Source of the DNA: Verrucomicrobiota bacterium
GTDB taxonomy: Bacteria > Verrucomicrobiota > Verrucomicrobiia > Limisphaerales > UBA9464
Length of the DNA stretch: 64,000 bases
NCBI GenBank assembly: GCA_017309115.1
Contig: JAFLEF010000015.1
Span: 62,001-126,000, forward strand
Direction of reading: 5' to 3'
Position 1 is the stretch's first letter; every line of letters starts with the position of its first letter. Made by a program: the position numbers and the translations under genes. Below are positions 25,658-34,654 of this stretch, piece after piece. Under the pieces are notes generated by a model. It saw nothing but the letters and a program-made list of their open reading frames with translations. It made no database searches and was not told where the DNA came from.

Positions 25658-26011
25658 TCAGGAGACGGTGCCGAGGATTTTGATGGAGGTCGCTTCGTTG
25701 GTGTCATCCTTCACTTTCACTTCCACTCGAACACCCGGGACGAGGTCTTTCAACGTTCCCGGAACCTCGCCGTTGGTGATCAGGACGGACTCCACCAAGA
25801 TCACCGTGAGGTCACCTTGGCCGTCCTCACGCCGCACTCTCATCTCCTTGTCCGTCTTTTCAAAAACGACTCCTGTGATGGTTCGGGGAAGCTTAACTGA
25901 TGCTTCCGGACTCGGGGCGGCATAGGGAGTTCTGGACTCTGCAACCGACACTATCGCGAACGTCGAAAATGCCAGTAACAGTGCACCGCAACAAAGGGAT
26001 TTTGTCTTCAT
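25658..26011 (-). CDS. Small secreted protein, DUF5666-like beta domain
   Basis: The 117-residue product has a signal peptide (MKTKSLCCGALLLAFSTFAIVSVAES, cleavage near 25). The mature part is one small beta domain with TITGVVFEKTDKEMRVRRED then GDLTVILVESVLITNGE and LVPGVRVEVKVKDDTNEATSIKI. This pattern, a short strand-rich unit that refers to its own modifier, is like DUF5666 periplasmic domains; the match is by eye and the role is unknown. It is convergent with the delta-60 gene, 47 bases apart. Confidence 0.7.
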   Translation of the reverse strand: MKTKSLCCGALLLAFSTFAIVSVAESRTPYAAPSPEASVKLPRTITGVVFEKTDKEMRVRREDGQGDLTVILVESVLITNGEVPGTLKDLVPGVRVEVKVKDDTNEATSIKILGTVS

Positions 26012-26196
26012 GCCGCCCTTGGAGCGAACGGCATGCCGCCCCAGTTTGGGCGCAAATCACGGGATTTTCGGGATCCCTTCGCAGGCAGTCTGCCCAGAGC
26101 ACATGCAGGTTGCAGGGTGAGCTTGGAGCGATGACCCGATAGTGAACTCAGACAGAGCCGTCCGCGGAGCGGCACCATTTCTGCAGGTGCGAATTC

Positions 26197-26445
26197 ATGA
26201 TCGCCAATCTTCTGATATGACTCGCCTGCCATCTCCTGCTCGTCATTGCGTTCTACATCGCCTGGGAGTTGTTGGAGACGGAAAACGCCCCAATGGGTCA
26301 GCACAACAGTCATCTCCAAAACTATCGGCCCCGCGTCGATTCCGAGGGACGGCCGCATGTCTGGTTCCCTTGGTTCGAACGTCAGCGGGGACGCCCACCA
26401 GAGCGACCTGAAGAAATCAGAAACGGGGAGAGTGTCGTGCGGTAG
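26197..26445 (+). pseudogene. Small membrane-protein gene interrupted by an early TGA
   Basis: From ATG 26197 the frame reads MIANLLI-stop-LACHLLLVIAFYIAWELLETEN, continues as a charged tail (HVWFPWFERQRGRPPERPEEIRNG) and stops at 26443-26445. The hydrophobic stretch followed by a basic/aromatic tail looks like a genuine single-span membrane protein of about 82 residues. A TGA at 26218 stands where a codon such as TGG would complete it. A weak AGGTG precedes the ATG. No in-frame start after the TGA would retain the membrane helix. It could be a recent pseudogene, a sequencing error or a chance frame. Confidence 0.4.
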
Positions 26446-26670
26446 GACCGACCAACGGATTTGTCGGACGATTGACGTCACCACTGACGTACGGGGCGGC
26501 TGGGGGAGAAAGAAGGGGTCCAACCTTCGGCCTTTCAGTTCTCCCCCGAGTCCCATTCGTGTTCCTTTGCGCCCATTCGTGGTTCCTTTCTGCTCTGGGC
26601 GAGGGATGACGTTTGCCGGCACCACTCCACGCACGAACGGCTCCGCAGAGCGTCGCCCTACCGGAACCGC
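26446..26670. other. Gene-free stretch with short duplicated motifs
   Basis: It contains two copies of CCCATTCGTG followed by a TTCC-type segment (about 26551-26585) and a piece of the AGAGCGTCGCCCTAC repeat (26648-26662). Open frames here lack coding character. Confidence 0.5.
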
Positions 26671-28107
26671 TTATTGCAAGGACGCCGGCAGATTGTTCAG
26701 TTGCGTGCGGAAGGCTTCGAACTTCCGACCCATCTCTTCGCGGGTGAGGTACGTTTCCAACACGCCTCCGGGCGCCGGAAGAAGGGAAGTCAACACGGCG
26801 CAATACTCACTGTTCACCATCACCCCCAACAACTCGCCCGTCTTGCTCAACACCAAGTCACCCGCCGACGGCGAGAACTCCCCAAACACGCGGCTCATCA
26901 GACGCGACTTCATTTTCACGAAGTCCGGCGTGCGGGGATCCAACTTGAACTCCACTTCGCCGTAGTAACGGCCACCCCGACTCACTAGAACCGCCTCTGG
27001 GAATTTGAACGGGTTTTTCGCCAGCGGATACACCTGCAGTCCCAAGGCCTGGGTCTGCCGCGCCTCAACCGGGACGGCCACGATCCGCGGATCCCGCTCA
27101 CTGAGGAACGGACGCCCCGCCGGCAGCGCCTGCCCTTCGTGGTCCACCTGCACCGTCAGATTATCCAAACCAAATCCCGGAATGCTCAGGCTGAAGGGCG
27201 CTTCATTGACGTGTAGCAACGCCACCACGTTGGTGCCATCACTCGCCAACACCGTGGCCGCTTCCTTCGATTTCGTCGTGGACCCGAAAATGCCGGCGCC
27301 AGTGCCGCTCAGACTGACGTTCACCCGATTGGTGAGAAACCGGGAGTACAGCAGGTTGGCGTTGATGGGCGTGTTGTCCCGAATCTCCTGTTTGAACTCG
27401 TCCGAACTCTTGGCGAGTTGCGTCACGCCTTTGGCCAAAGTCGTGGTTTGTTCCTGTAGCTTGGCCTTCTCCTCCTGAACCCGGGTCACCTGGGTCTTCA
27501 GATCGGTCAGATTTTCCCGCAGCAGCTGCTTCTCCGCCTCGGCAACCTTCACGGCGGAATTCAGACTGGCCACTTTCTGCTCGGCTTCCGCGCGGGCGGC
27601 CGCCAACGCCGCGGCTTCCTTACGCTGACGTTCCAATTCCTCCTGCAACTTTTGGCGCTCGGCTTCGCTGGAACGGACCGAGTCCGCCAGGACCTCTCGT
27701 GAGCGATCCAGTTCGGTCAGGCGCGCCTGGGTTTGATTCAACAGTTCGCGCGCCTGGGTCGCCTGCTGGGTTTGGGCGGCGAGTTTTTGATCCAATTGCG
27801 CAGCGGTCTGACGGGTCTGATTCAAGGTCGCTTCCAGCTGACGCCGTTGTTGCTCCAACTGGGCCGCGGTGGTTTCGCGGGCGGCCACCTCGGAACTCAT
27901 CCGGCTTTTCAGCGCCTCGCGTTCGGCCTGTTCCTCCGCCAACGATTCCCGCAACGACGCCACCAGATCCTCCCGGGCCGTGGCACCGGCGACCGCCAGT
28001 TCCGCCGGCGTCCGCTGCGCTTCCGGCTCATTCCGATCCCAGCGGGTCAACGCCAGAAGGTTGAGCAACAGAAAGTCGCACATGATCAGAAGCAACGTGC
28101 GATTCAT
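26671..28107 (-). CDS. Membrane-anchored coiled-coil protein with degenerate protease-like domain
   Basis: The 478-residue protein starts with a signal anchor (MNRTLLLIMCDFLLLNLLAL, residues 1-20). A very long Gln/Glu/Ala-rich coiled coil follows (about 45-235) and then a globular C-terminal domain (about 250-478). The C-terminal part contains SAGDLVLSKTGELLGVMVNS, reminiscent of the GDSGGP-V strand of trypsin-like folds but without the catalytic Ser, so a pseudoprotease fold is possible (inference). The N-terminal anchor sequence recurs in Verrucomicrobia hypothetical proteins, as I recall. Its start overlaps the preceding gene by four bases (28104-28107), indicating coupling with the membrane protein upstream. 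Confidence 0.75.
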   Translation of the reverse strand: MNRTLLLIMCDFLLLNLLALTRWDRNEPEAQRTPAELAVAGATAREDLVASLRESLAEEQAEREALKSRMSSEVAARETTAAQLEQQRRQLEATLNQTRQTAAQLDQKLAAQTQQATQARELLNQTQARLTELDRSREVLADSVRSSEAERQKLQEELERQRKEAAALAAARAEAEQKVASLNSAVKVAEAEKQLLRENLTDLKTQVTRVQEEKAKLQEQTTTLAKGVTQLAKSSDEFKQEIRDNTPINANLLYSRFLTNRVNVSLSGTGAGIFGSTTKSKEAATVLASDGTNVVALLHVNEAPFSLSIPGFGLDNLTVQVDHEGQALPAGRPFLSERDPRIVAVPVEARQTQALGLQVYPLAKNPFKFPEAVLVSRGGRYYGEVEFKLDPRTPDFVKMKSRLMSRVFGEFSPSAGDLVLSKTGELLGVMVNSEYCAVLTSLLPAPGGVLETYLTREEMGRKFEAFRTQLNNLPASLQ

Positions 28108-29816
28108 CGATAGGTGAAGGGGTTGGCAGTGGTCGCGGGGGCACCTCCGGCGGCAGCCGAGGATACGGCCGCCAATTCCGCCGCCGCCTGGGTTTCGAGA
28201 ATGAGCTGACGGCGGGCGCTGCGAACATGGCCGATCTTCACCAGGGCCACGCAGATAATGCCCATCAGGTTGGAGGAATAGGCGGCGAGCAGATTGGCCT
28301 CAACCAATTGCAGAACCTGCATGACCAAGGCCGTGGCCGTGCCGCCAATGCCCACGTACAAGCCGGCATCAAAGAGGTTCTCTTCGTTCTCCAACAGTCG
28401 GAGCCGGACCGACGGCGGTTCCGGAAGGCGCATGATTTCGGTGATCTTGCGTACGCAGATCACATAAACGGCCACCTGGATGGCGCCAAAAATCACCAGG
28501 GTAATGAGGGTGGTGGGCTCCATGATGTTCTTTCGGGGATGAGATGAAGTCGCGGGAGAAACCGATCGGGTCAAGGCGCCTAAATCAAGGCGAACCTGGG
28601 GTGCCGGGGCCGTCCGCGTTCGCGGCGGCAAAGGCTCACTGGCAATCACCAGAAAGCTACCCAGAACCAAGGCCATCAAAAGCAACGTCACGCCGCCGGT
28701 GGCGTAAGGGGAAGAAGATTCAGGCACCCCAACCTGGGCAAACGCTGCAAGGCTGATCGCTCCCAAGAGAGCCGCCACCAGGAACAACGCCGTTCGACCC
28801 CAGACCCACGCCTGAGGCGCCTGCGCGACCGCTCGGGAGAGGGCTTCTGGGACGGATCTTCCCGAGGTCAGCGGACGGCCCTGAAGCACCATCCATCGGA
28901 CTGAACCCGCTCCGTCGCGAAGGGCCGTCTGCAATCCCTGACGACCCACGGGGCCATACGTCATCAGATGTCGGGCGACCCCACCTACATCGCCAGACAA
29001 CAACGCGGAGGCGTAGAGGAGCGAGAAATCTTGCGGATGAGCCCGAACCGCCCCGGCAAACTGCTCCAGGGCCGCGATGCTCGAAATCTTTCGGGTGAGC
29101 TCCGACAGCGAGGTCCAGTCGAGCCGTCGACTCAGAGTCAGCAGATTCAGATAAAACTCTTCCAATTGAGCTGCGGCCGCGGGACTGCTGACCGCTTGTT
29201 CCGCCAGTTCGCGCAGTTCCCGGGCGAGTTCGGGTGAGAGACGCTCGCGTTCGTACAGCGTGGCGGTGAGGTAAACGATCGCTTCAAAGGGTTGTCCACC
29301 GGGCTGATTGGCCGGCACAAACTGCTGAGTGGCCAAGGAGCGGGTGACCAACAGGGCCTGAACTCCCGGGGAACGCGACTCCTGCAACCGTGTCTTGAGT
29401 CGATTCCGATAAGCTGCCGGAATGAACAAGTCGAGGGCGGTGGTGGTGTTGGTTCCCGGATCGTTCAAGGGCGCCAGCAAGGTGGCCAAGGCGCCGTCAG
29501 GTCCGCCCAAAATCTGAACTTCCCGCGGCCAGCTGCGCTGAAGACCCAGAGTCGTCACCACCTCATTGGTGGGGCCGGCCCCGATTTGACCGGCGGCCTC
29601 CAGAAGCAGGGTGGCAAGGCCGCCGCGTTGCTGCTGGCTTGCCTGCAGGGCGACCTCGACCAGCGAAGGACTGCCCACGCCAGCGGCACGCACCACTGCG
29701 GGATGCAACGAGCGCCAGCGGGCCGGCAGAGTCCATGCCGCCGCGGCCGCCACCAGCGCCAGCGCCAGACACACCCACGCCCTCAGGCGCCAGTCGATGA
29801 TTCCCTGCGAACCCAA
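28104..29816 (-). CDS. Large membrane protein of unknown function, coupled to the coiled-coil gene
   Basis: The 570-residue product has an N-terminal membrane segment (about 11-30), a long Ala/Leu-rich soluble, probably periplasmic helical region (about 40-340), two central membrane helices (about 343-405), and a C-terminal membrane module starting at MEPTTLITLVIFGAIQVAVY with ENLFDAGLYVGIGGTATALVMQVL and AAYSSNLMGIICVALVKIGHV. The last module looks like a separate domain fused by the linker SSHPRKNI. I do not recognise a family with known function. It is the first gene of a two-gene unit with the coiled-coil protein. Confidence 0.7.
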   Translation of the reverse strand: MGSQGIIDWRLRAWVCLALALVAAAAAWTLPARWRSLHPAVVRAAGVGSPSLVEVALQASQQQRGGLATLLLEAAGQIGAGPTNEVVTTLGLQRSWPREVQILGGPDGALATLLAPLNDPGTNTTTALDLFIPAAYRNRLKTRLQESRSPGVQALLVTRSLATQQFVPANQPGGQPFEAIVYLTATLYERERLSPELARELRELAEQAVSSPAAAAQLEEFYLNLLTLSRRLDWTSLSELTRKISSIAALEQFAGAVRAHPQDFSLLYASALLSGDVGGVARHLMTYGPVGRQGLQTALRDGAGSVRWMVLQGRPLTSGRSVPEALSRAVAQAPQAWVWGRTALFLVAALLGAISLAAFAQVGVPESSSPYATGGVTLLLMALVLGSFLVIASEPLPPRTRTAPAPQVRLDLGALTRSVSPATSSHPRKNIMEPTTLITLVIFGAIQVAVYVICVRKITEIMRLPEPPSVRLRLLENEENLFDAGLYVGIGGTATALVMQVLQLVEANLLAAYSSNLMGIICVALVKIGHVRSARRQLILETQAAAELAAVSSAAAGGAPATTANPFTYR

Positions 29817-29965
29817 AATTCAAACGGTTGTTCCCACCTTTGGACCTGGGGACCCGCTTGTTCCCAAACGACGATCCCTCGCACCCTCGACCCGACGATT
29901 TCCTGCGGAACTTTATTCTGGGCGGTTCGGAATGTTTCGCCCAACCGGAAGGTGGCGGTGGTGAA

Positions 29966-30436
29966 TCAAGGTGAATTCTCGCGCAGGGGCGAGGGGACAC
30001 CCAAATCGGTCAGCAAGGCGGTCCACACCGGATCTGGTTCCCACACCGTTCGCAGGTCACGCCAGGCGTCCGCGGGACCCCAACCCAACTCCCGAACCCG
30101 GTACACCGCGAGGAAGGCCGACACCCGATAGTTCAGGGCACAATGAACCCAAACCTTGCGCTCCATCCGCGTGACCAGCGCGGTGCGCACCGCCTCCCAG
30201 TGGGCCACCGTCGGCGCGTCAAAGGGAACAGGAATGGCCAGGTACTCCATTCCCAATTGGGTAACACTGGCGGCCTCGTCCGGCAGGGCGCCGGGCGAAG
30301 TGGGCAAGGCCAAATTCAAAACCGTTTGAATTCCGCCGGCCGCCAGCAACGGCAACTGAGCTTCCGTCGGCTGACCGGACGTGAAAATCCGGTCCTCCAG
30401 TTGACGGAAGTTCAGCAGGCCATCCCAGCGGTCCAC
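29966..30436 (-). CDS. Protein-tyrosine-phosphatase-like protein (DUF442 type) with CX4R loop
   Basis: From a GTG at 30436 the product has 156 residues. It opens LNFRQLEDRIFTSGQPTEAQL and continues LLAAGGIQTVLNLAL, the usual start of DUF442/beta-lactamase-hydrolase-like phosphatases ('yrid..lytsGQp...ql..la..Gi.tvinLr'). The phosphate loop is VHCALNYRVSAF: Cys99 and Arg104 have only four residues between them, one short of the canonical CX5R. Whether it is catalytic is therefore unclear. The GTG starts 5 bases after the zwf stop, so the two are almost certainly cotranscribed. No ATG is available in this frame near the domain start. Confidence 0.75.
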   Translation of the reverse strand: MDRWDGLLNFRQLEDRIFTSGQPTEAQLPLLAAGGIQTVLNLALPTSPGALPDEAASVTQLGMEYLAIPVPFDAPTVAHWEAVRTALVTRMERKVWVHCALNYRVSAFLAVYRVRELGWGPADAWRDLRTVWEPDPVWTALLTDLGVPSPLRENSP

Positions 30437-30440
30437 AGCG

Positions 30441-32003
30441 TCATTTCTGCGGTTGAGGATGTTTCCACTCCCGCCCCTCGGTCGCGAGCAGATCATCCGA
30501 GGCTGTCGGACCCCAGGTTCCGGCGAGGTAGAATTCCCGATTCGTGAGCGGCTTGTCCGTCCACGCGTTGCGAATGGAGTCCACAATGCTCCAAGCCGTC
30601 TCCACTTCATCCCGCCGAATGAACAGCGTGGCATCGCCGGCAATGGCTTCGAGCAACAACCGTTCATAAGCCTCCGGGGTGTAGGCCCCAAATTCAGTGT
30701 CGTAACTGAACTGCATGCGAACCGGCTGCAGCTTGGTCCCACCGCCGGGAACCTTGCCGTTGAAGCGCAGCGCGATGCCTTCGTTGGGCTGCAGGCGCAG
30801 GGTGAGGGAGTTGGGATCGAGGTGAATGTCGCTCTTGGCGCCGTAGAGGATGTTGGGCGCGGGCTTGAATTGCACGCGGACCTCGCTGGCGCTGACCGGC
30901 AGATTCTTGCCGGTGCGGACGTAGAACGGCACGCCGCTCCAACGCCAATTGTCGATCCAGAGCTTGATGGCCACGAAGGTCTCCACATTCGACTTCGGGC
31001 TGACCTTGGGCTCACTGCGGTAGGCCGGCCGGGCTTCGCCATCAACTTCGCCGGCGAAGTACTGTCCGCGCACCACGTTGCGGGCGATGTCGGCAGGCGT
31101 CATCGGTCGCACCGACTTAAGCAGCTTTACCTTTTCATCGCGCACGGCCTCGGCTTCCAGCGACACCGGCGGCTCCATGGCGACCAGCGACAAAACCTGC
31201 AGTACGTGATTCTGAATCATGTCCCGCATGGCTCCCGATTCCTCGTAGTAACCACCCCGGGAGCCGACGCCCAGCTTCTCGGCCACTGTGATCTGCACGT
31301 GATCCACGGAATCCCGGGTCCACAGATTCTCGAAGATGCCGTTGGAGAAGCGGAAGGTCAGGATGTTCTGGACCGTCTCCTTGCCGAGATAGTGATCGAT
31401 ACGGAAGATCTGATTTTCGTGGGCGTGGCGGATCAGTTCAGCGTTGAGTTGCTGGGCGCTGGGCAGGTCGTGACCGAAGGGCTTTTCGACGACCAACCGC
31501 TGCATACATCCTCCGGCTTCGCATTTTTCGAGCAATCCCACCTGACTGAGATTGCCGGCAATCTCGCCAAACTGGCTGGGATTGGTGGCGAGGTAGAAGA
31601 GCAGATTGGTCTTCAGCTTCTCTTCGCTGGCACTGTTGATCAGCTGCTTGAGCCGTTCGTAACCAGCCGCTTCGGAGATGTCTGCCTGGCAGTAATGCAA
31701 ATTGGCCGCGAAGGACTGCCAGACCGCCTGATTGACTGGCTTGGTTCGGGAGAACTTGGTGAGCGCCTCCAGCAATTCGGCGCGGAAGGAGTCATCGGTC
31801 TTCTCCCGCCGGGCGAAGCCGATGATTCGGTAGGGAGTGGGCAGGGCCTTCTCCAGCGCCAAGTGGTACAGGGCGGGAATGAGTTTGCGGGCCGTGAGGT
31901 CACCGGAGGCACCGAAGATGACTACGGTGCAGGGTTCGATGGCGCGACGGGAACCAGTGGCGCGGGAGGCCAGTAGTTCATCCAGGTACGACGATTCGTT
32001 CAT
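30441..32003 (-). CDS. zwf: Glucose-6-phosphate 1-dehydrogenase
   Basis: The 520-residue enzyme has the NADP-binding GASGDLTARKL near residue 30, the signature RIDHYLGKE near residue 200 with the catalytic His/Lys, and the C-terminal domain features NEGIALRFNGKVPG and EAYERLLLEAIAGDATLFIRRDEVE. It oxidises glucose-6-phosphate to 6-phosphogluconolactone with NADP, the entry to the oxidative pentose phosphate pathway. Length fits the family (about 490-520). ATG 32003 precedes the conserved N-terminus; an upstream start at 32042 would add 13 residues without similarity. A phosphatase-like gene follows 4 bases downstream; no pgl or gnd is adjacent. Confidence 0.96.
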   Translation of the reverse strand: MNESSYLDELLASRATGSRRAIEPCTVVIFGASGDLTARKLIPALYHLALEKALPTPYRIIGFARREKTDDSFRAELLEALTKFSRTKPVNQAVWQSFAANLHYCQADISEAAGYERLKQLINSASEEKLKTNLLFYLATNPSQFGEIAGNLSQVGLLEKCEAGGCMQRLVVEKPFGHDLPSAQQLNAELIRHAHENQIFRIDHYLGKETVQNILTFRFSNGIFENLWTRDSVDHVQITVAEKLGVGSRGGYYEESGAMRDMIQNHVLQVLSLVAMEPPVSLEAEAVRDEKVKLLKSVRPMTPADIARNVVRGQYFAGEVDGEARPAYRSEPKVSPKSNVETFVAIKLWIDNWRWSGVPFYVRTGKNLPVSASEVRVQFKPAPNILYGAKSDIHLDPNSLTLRLQPNEGIALRFNGKVPGGGTKLQPVRMQFSYDTEFGAYTPEAYERLLLEAIAGDATLFIRRDEVETAWSIVDSIRNAWTDKPLTNREFYLAGTWGPTASDDLLATEGREWKHPQPQK

Positions 32004-32054
32004 GAAAGGGAGTCGGAGTAAACGGGCCCAACTTACCGCCAAGACGAGCCCGGA

Positions 32055-32684
32055 TTAGCGTTGATTGGGGTCAATCGACGCGGGGTCGACGGTAAACGGG
32101 GACTTCGGTTGGACAAATGGAATTGGTTGGTAGCGGTAGAAAACAAGTCGGTAGGCGACGAACGCCACCAACAAAGTCGCCAGCGTGATGATGGCCAATC
32201 GGCGAGTCTGCCGCTTGGTCTCGGGCGAGAGGCTGCCCCGAAGGTTCAGTAACGGCTCCCGCTTGCCATCGAGGAGATCCTGGGTCCGGCCTAGCACCCA
32301 ACCCCGATCAAACCGTCCAGGGGCGGTGATCTCCACCCGGAAGAACCGCGATTCGCAGCCATTGCGAGGACAGTATCCCAACCGCAATCGCTCCAACCGG
32401 GCTGGCAGCGGCCGATCCGGTTCCTCGCCGTTTGCCAGCGCCAAATCGCCCAGTTCGGACCCAGTCACCATGAGTCCGCAAGCCACACAGGTGCCCCGAA
32501 CTCCAGAAGCAAACAGGCTCTGCAGCTCCTGACCGCTATGCCCCGCTTCGCCCAATGCTTGGGCCAGACACGGCGTGACCCGCGGCAGTTGATCGATCCG
32601 CAGACGCAGTTCGGCCAAGGAAGGAGCTGCCGGCAGGGGCGCCGGGGCATTCTCTGATCCGGTGGAGGCAACTGAGTCTGACAT
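32055..32684 (-). CDS. Tail-anchored protein with two Cys pairs, unknown function
   Basis: The 209-residue protein has a Pro/Ala-rich start, then TCVACGLM (CxxC, near residue 66) and GYCPRNGCESRFF (two Cys near 105), which could together bind zinc or form a small Cys4 knuckle. A single membrane helix lies near 163-182 (LAIITLATLLVAFVAYRLVF). The rest of the C-terminus (YRYQPIPFVQPKSPFTVDP) would lie across the membrane. I do not recognise a family. It lies 51 bases upstream of zwf on the same strand and may be the first gene of that unit. Its start is divergent from the deacetylase-like gene. Confidence 0.65.
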   Translation of the reverse strand: MSDSVASTGSENAPAPLPAAPSLAELRLRIDQLPRVTPCLAQALGEAGHSGQELQSLFASGVRGTCVACGLMVTGSELGDLALANGEEPDRPLPARLERLRLGYCPRNGCESRFFRVEITAPGRFDRGWVLGRTQDLLDGKREPLLNLRGSLSPETKRQTRRLAIITLATLLVAFVAYRLVFYRYQPIPFVQPKSPFTVDPASIDPNQR

Positions 32685-32815
32685 CCGTCAAAGGCTCATA
32701 GCGTGGACCAGCGGGGCGGGCAATGTTCAAGTCCAGTCTGGTCCTCGGAGCGCTGGGGCGGGGCCGAGCTCTCTCCGGGATTGCTGCGGAAACGGGCTTC
32801 GCCAAGACTGCCTCG

Positions 32816-33679
32816 GTGACCATCATCACTGATCTGCGTTGCACGGAGTATCGGGCCGTCGGCCATCCGGAAAAGCCGGCCCGCGTCCAGCGCACCGCCG
32901 AATTGTTGCGCAGTCAGAATGCGTTGCCGCTGACCTGGGCGGAACCGGCACCAGCCACTGACGACATTCTGCTGCGGGCGCATTCGCCCGGGCATTTGGA
33001 ACGTTTGGCGCACGCCCAGGATTTTGACGGTGACACACCTTTTTTCCCCGGCATTGGCGACCACGCCCGACGCGGCGTCGGCGGGGCGTTGCGGGCGCTG
33101 GAGCTCAGCCGTAAAGGCGAGCTGGCTTTCAGTCTGCTGCGACCGCCCGGACACCACGCCACTCGCAATCATTCCATGGGATTCTGCTATTTGAGTTCCC
33201 TGGCAATCGCCGCCCTGGAAGCCCACGCCACCGGCGTGAAGCGCGTGGGGCTGTTCGACTTCGATGTCCACCATGGCAACGGCACCGAAGACGTGGTGGC
33301 CGATGCGGCTGGAATCTCGTTCGTGTCGGTTCACCAACATCCGTGCTACCCGGGCACCGGCACCGGCCCGGTTGGCGACAATTGTTTCAACTTCCCGATT
33401 GGCGGCGGCACAGCCCGAACCACTTGGAAAAAAACCCTCGAACAAGCGCTCGAGAAACTCCTAGCCACCCGGCCCGAGATCATTGGGGTTTCGGCCGGAT
33501 TCGACGCCTACTCCAAGGATCCGCTGGCCAATGGCACGCTGGAAAAAGAGGACTACTACTGGCTCGGCCAACGTCTGCGCGCCACCGGCATTCCGTTCTT
33601 TAGTATTCTCGAGGGGGGATATTCCCTGGATCTGCCGGACCTGGTGCTGCAGTACCTATTGGGGGCGGCGGGAAAGTAG
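32816..33679 (+). CDS. Histone deacetylase-fold metal-dependent deacetylase
   Basis: From GTG 32816 the product has 287 residues and starts like class II HDAC homologues (DLRCTEYRAVGHPEKPARV). The catalytic elements are all present: RPPGHHATRNHSMGFCYLSS (the His pair), VGLFDFDVHHGNGTEDV (metal ligands Asp and His), GFDAYSKDPLANGTL (third ligand Asp) and LEGGYSLDLP (Tyr near the end). Bacterial members act on acetylpolyamines or other small acetylamines, or on acetoin-related or protein substrates; the substrate cannot be chosen here. ATG 32723 in the same frame adds 31 residues without similarity. Its last 80 bases overlap the 3' end of the gene on the other strand. Confidence 0.9.
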   Translation: MTIITDLRCTEYRAVGHPEKPARVQRTAELLRSQNALPLTWAEPAPATDDILLRAHSPGHLERLAHAQDFDGDTPFFPGIGDHARRGVGGALRALELSRKGELAFSLLRPPGHHATRNHSMGFCYLSSLAIAALEAHATGVKRVGLFDFDVHHGNGTEDVVADAAGISFVSVHQHPCYPGTGTGPVGDNCFNFPIGGGTARTTWKKTLEQALEKLLATRPEIIGVSAGFDAYSKDPLANGTLEKEDYYWLGQRLRATGIPFFSILEGGYSLDLPDLVLQYLLGAAGK

Positions 33680-34616
33680 CTTCCGCTGACGGCACCTTCA
33701 GCCGGCCCAACTGCCGCTCATAGCCCACCACCAGCATGAGCAGCGACAACGGCACGGTCAGAACCAAGCCCACTCCCAGCAGCAGAATTCCGGCGGCGGC
33801 GACCACACTGACCACCAGGAGGAACCAGGAAAACCCCCAGGGATGTCGATACGCCACTCGCCGGCTCAACTGCATCGCCGGCCAGAAATCGAGGCCCTTA
33901 TCCACTACCAGCAGCGGCGCATACAACCAGGCAATGGCCACGTAGAAGTAGAGCGTGACTCCCACCAGACTGATTCCCGCCGAAAGCAGGACCCCAACCA
34001 AGCCCCACTCGGGGATCACCAGCTCGGGATTGGCCTGCTGGATCAGGGGAATGCCCATCATAATTACCAACGCCAGCATCGTCGGCACCATAATGGCCAT
34101 CAAGGCAGCCGCCTGAATGGTGAGGAAGATCATCAACTGGGGAAACCGGGGACCAAAGCCGCGGAACAGATTCTTCAGATTCAGCGTCCCACCTCGATAC
34201 CGGTCCAATAGCATGTACCAAAGACCCACGTACACGGGTCCCTGAAGCACAAAACCCACCAAGCTTCCCACGATGGGCAACAGAATGCTCAGCCCTATGT
34301 TGAGAACGAAAATCGCAAGGCCCAACAACACCGCCAGCAGAATGTAGCCCAGCAACGGGCCCGGTTCGCGCCAGAACCAGTTCCAGGCCTGGCCCCAGAT
34401 CTCTCCCACCGGCGTGCGCAAATCCGCCTGAAGATATTGGTCGGGCGTCCATCGTCCGGCGTCCGACGTTTGGGATTCCCACGTCACCCAGTTCGGCCAC
34501 CCTTCCCTCCAGACCAAGGTTGTCCCGATAACGTCGCCCTTCGCCACCGCGGCAGCGAACTCCGCTTCGGACACCGGCCCCTCGGCGGTCTGATTGCGAA
34601 CGAAATACCAGGACAT
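33600..34616 (-). CDS. GYF_2-domain multi-pass membrane protein
   Basis: The 338-residue protein opens with a GYF_2 domain (MSWYFVRNQTAEGPVSEAEF, residues 1-50; conserved W-Y, G-P and later WREGWPNW). Its membrane part has five or six helices between about 85 and 310 (GYILLAVLLGLAIFVLNIGL, LMIFLTIQAAALMAIMVPTML, LVGVLLSAGISLVGVTLYF, FLLVVSVVAAAGILLLGVGL). It ends in a Pro-rich tail. This architecture is frequent in Verrucomicrobia and Planctomycetes; the function is unknown. The tail coding region overlaps the convergent deacetylase gene by 80 bases, which supports a real stop here only if the Pro-rich tail is genuine. Confidence 0.75.
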   Translation of the reverse strand: MSWYFVRNQTAEGPVSEAEFAAAVAKGDVIGTTLVWREGWPNWVTWESQTSDAGRWTPDQYLQADLRTPVGEIWGQAWNWFWREPGPLLGYILLAVLLGLAIFVLNIGLSILLPIVGSLVGFVLQGPVYVGLWYMLLDRYRGGTLNLKNLFRGFGPRFPQLMIFLTIQAAALMAIMVPTMLALVIMMGIPLIQQANPELVIPEWGLVGVLLSAGISLVGVTLYFYVAIAWLYAPLLVVDKGLDFWPAMQLSRRVAYRHPWGFSWFLLVVSVVAAAGILLLGVGLVLTVPLSLLMLVVGYERQLGRLKVPSAEATFPPPPIGTAAPGPADPGNIPPREY

Positions 34617-34654
34617 GCGAGTTAGGACGACGCCCCGCCAGGAGGCCCATCCGG

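Noticed and set aside
26246..26965. 239-codon frame on the plus strand
   Set aside because: Overlaps the well-supported coiled-coil gene and the small membrane-protein frame; composition is not protein-like.
30453..31976. 507-codon open frame opposite zwf
   Set aside because: Antisense of zwf, which has all dehydrogenase signatures.
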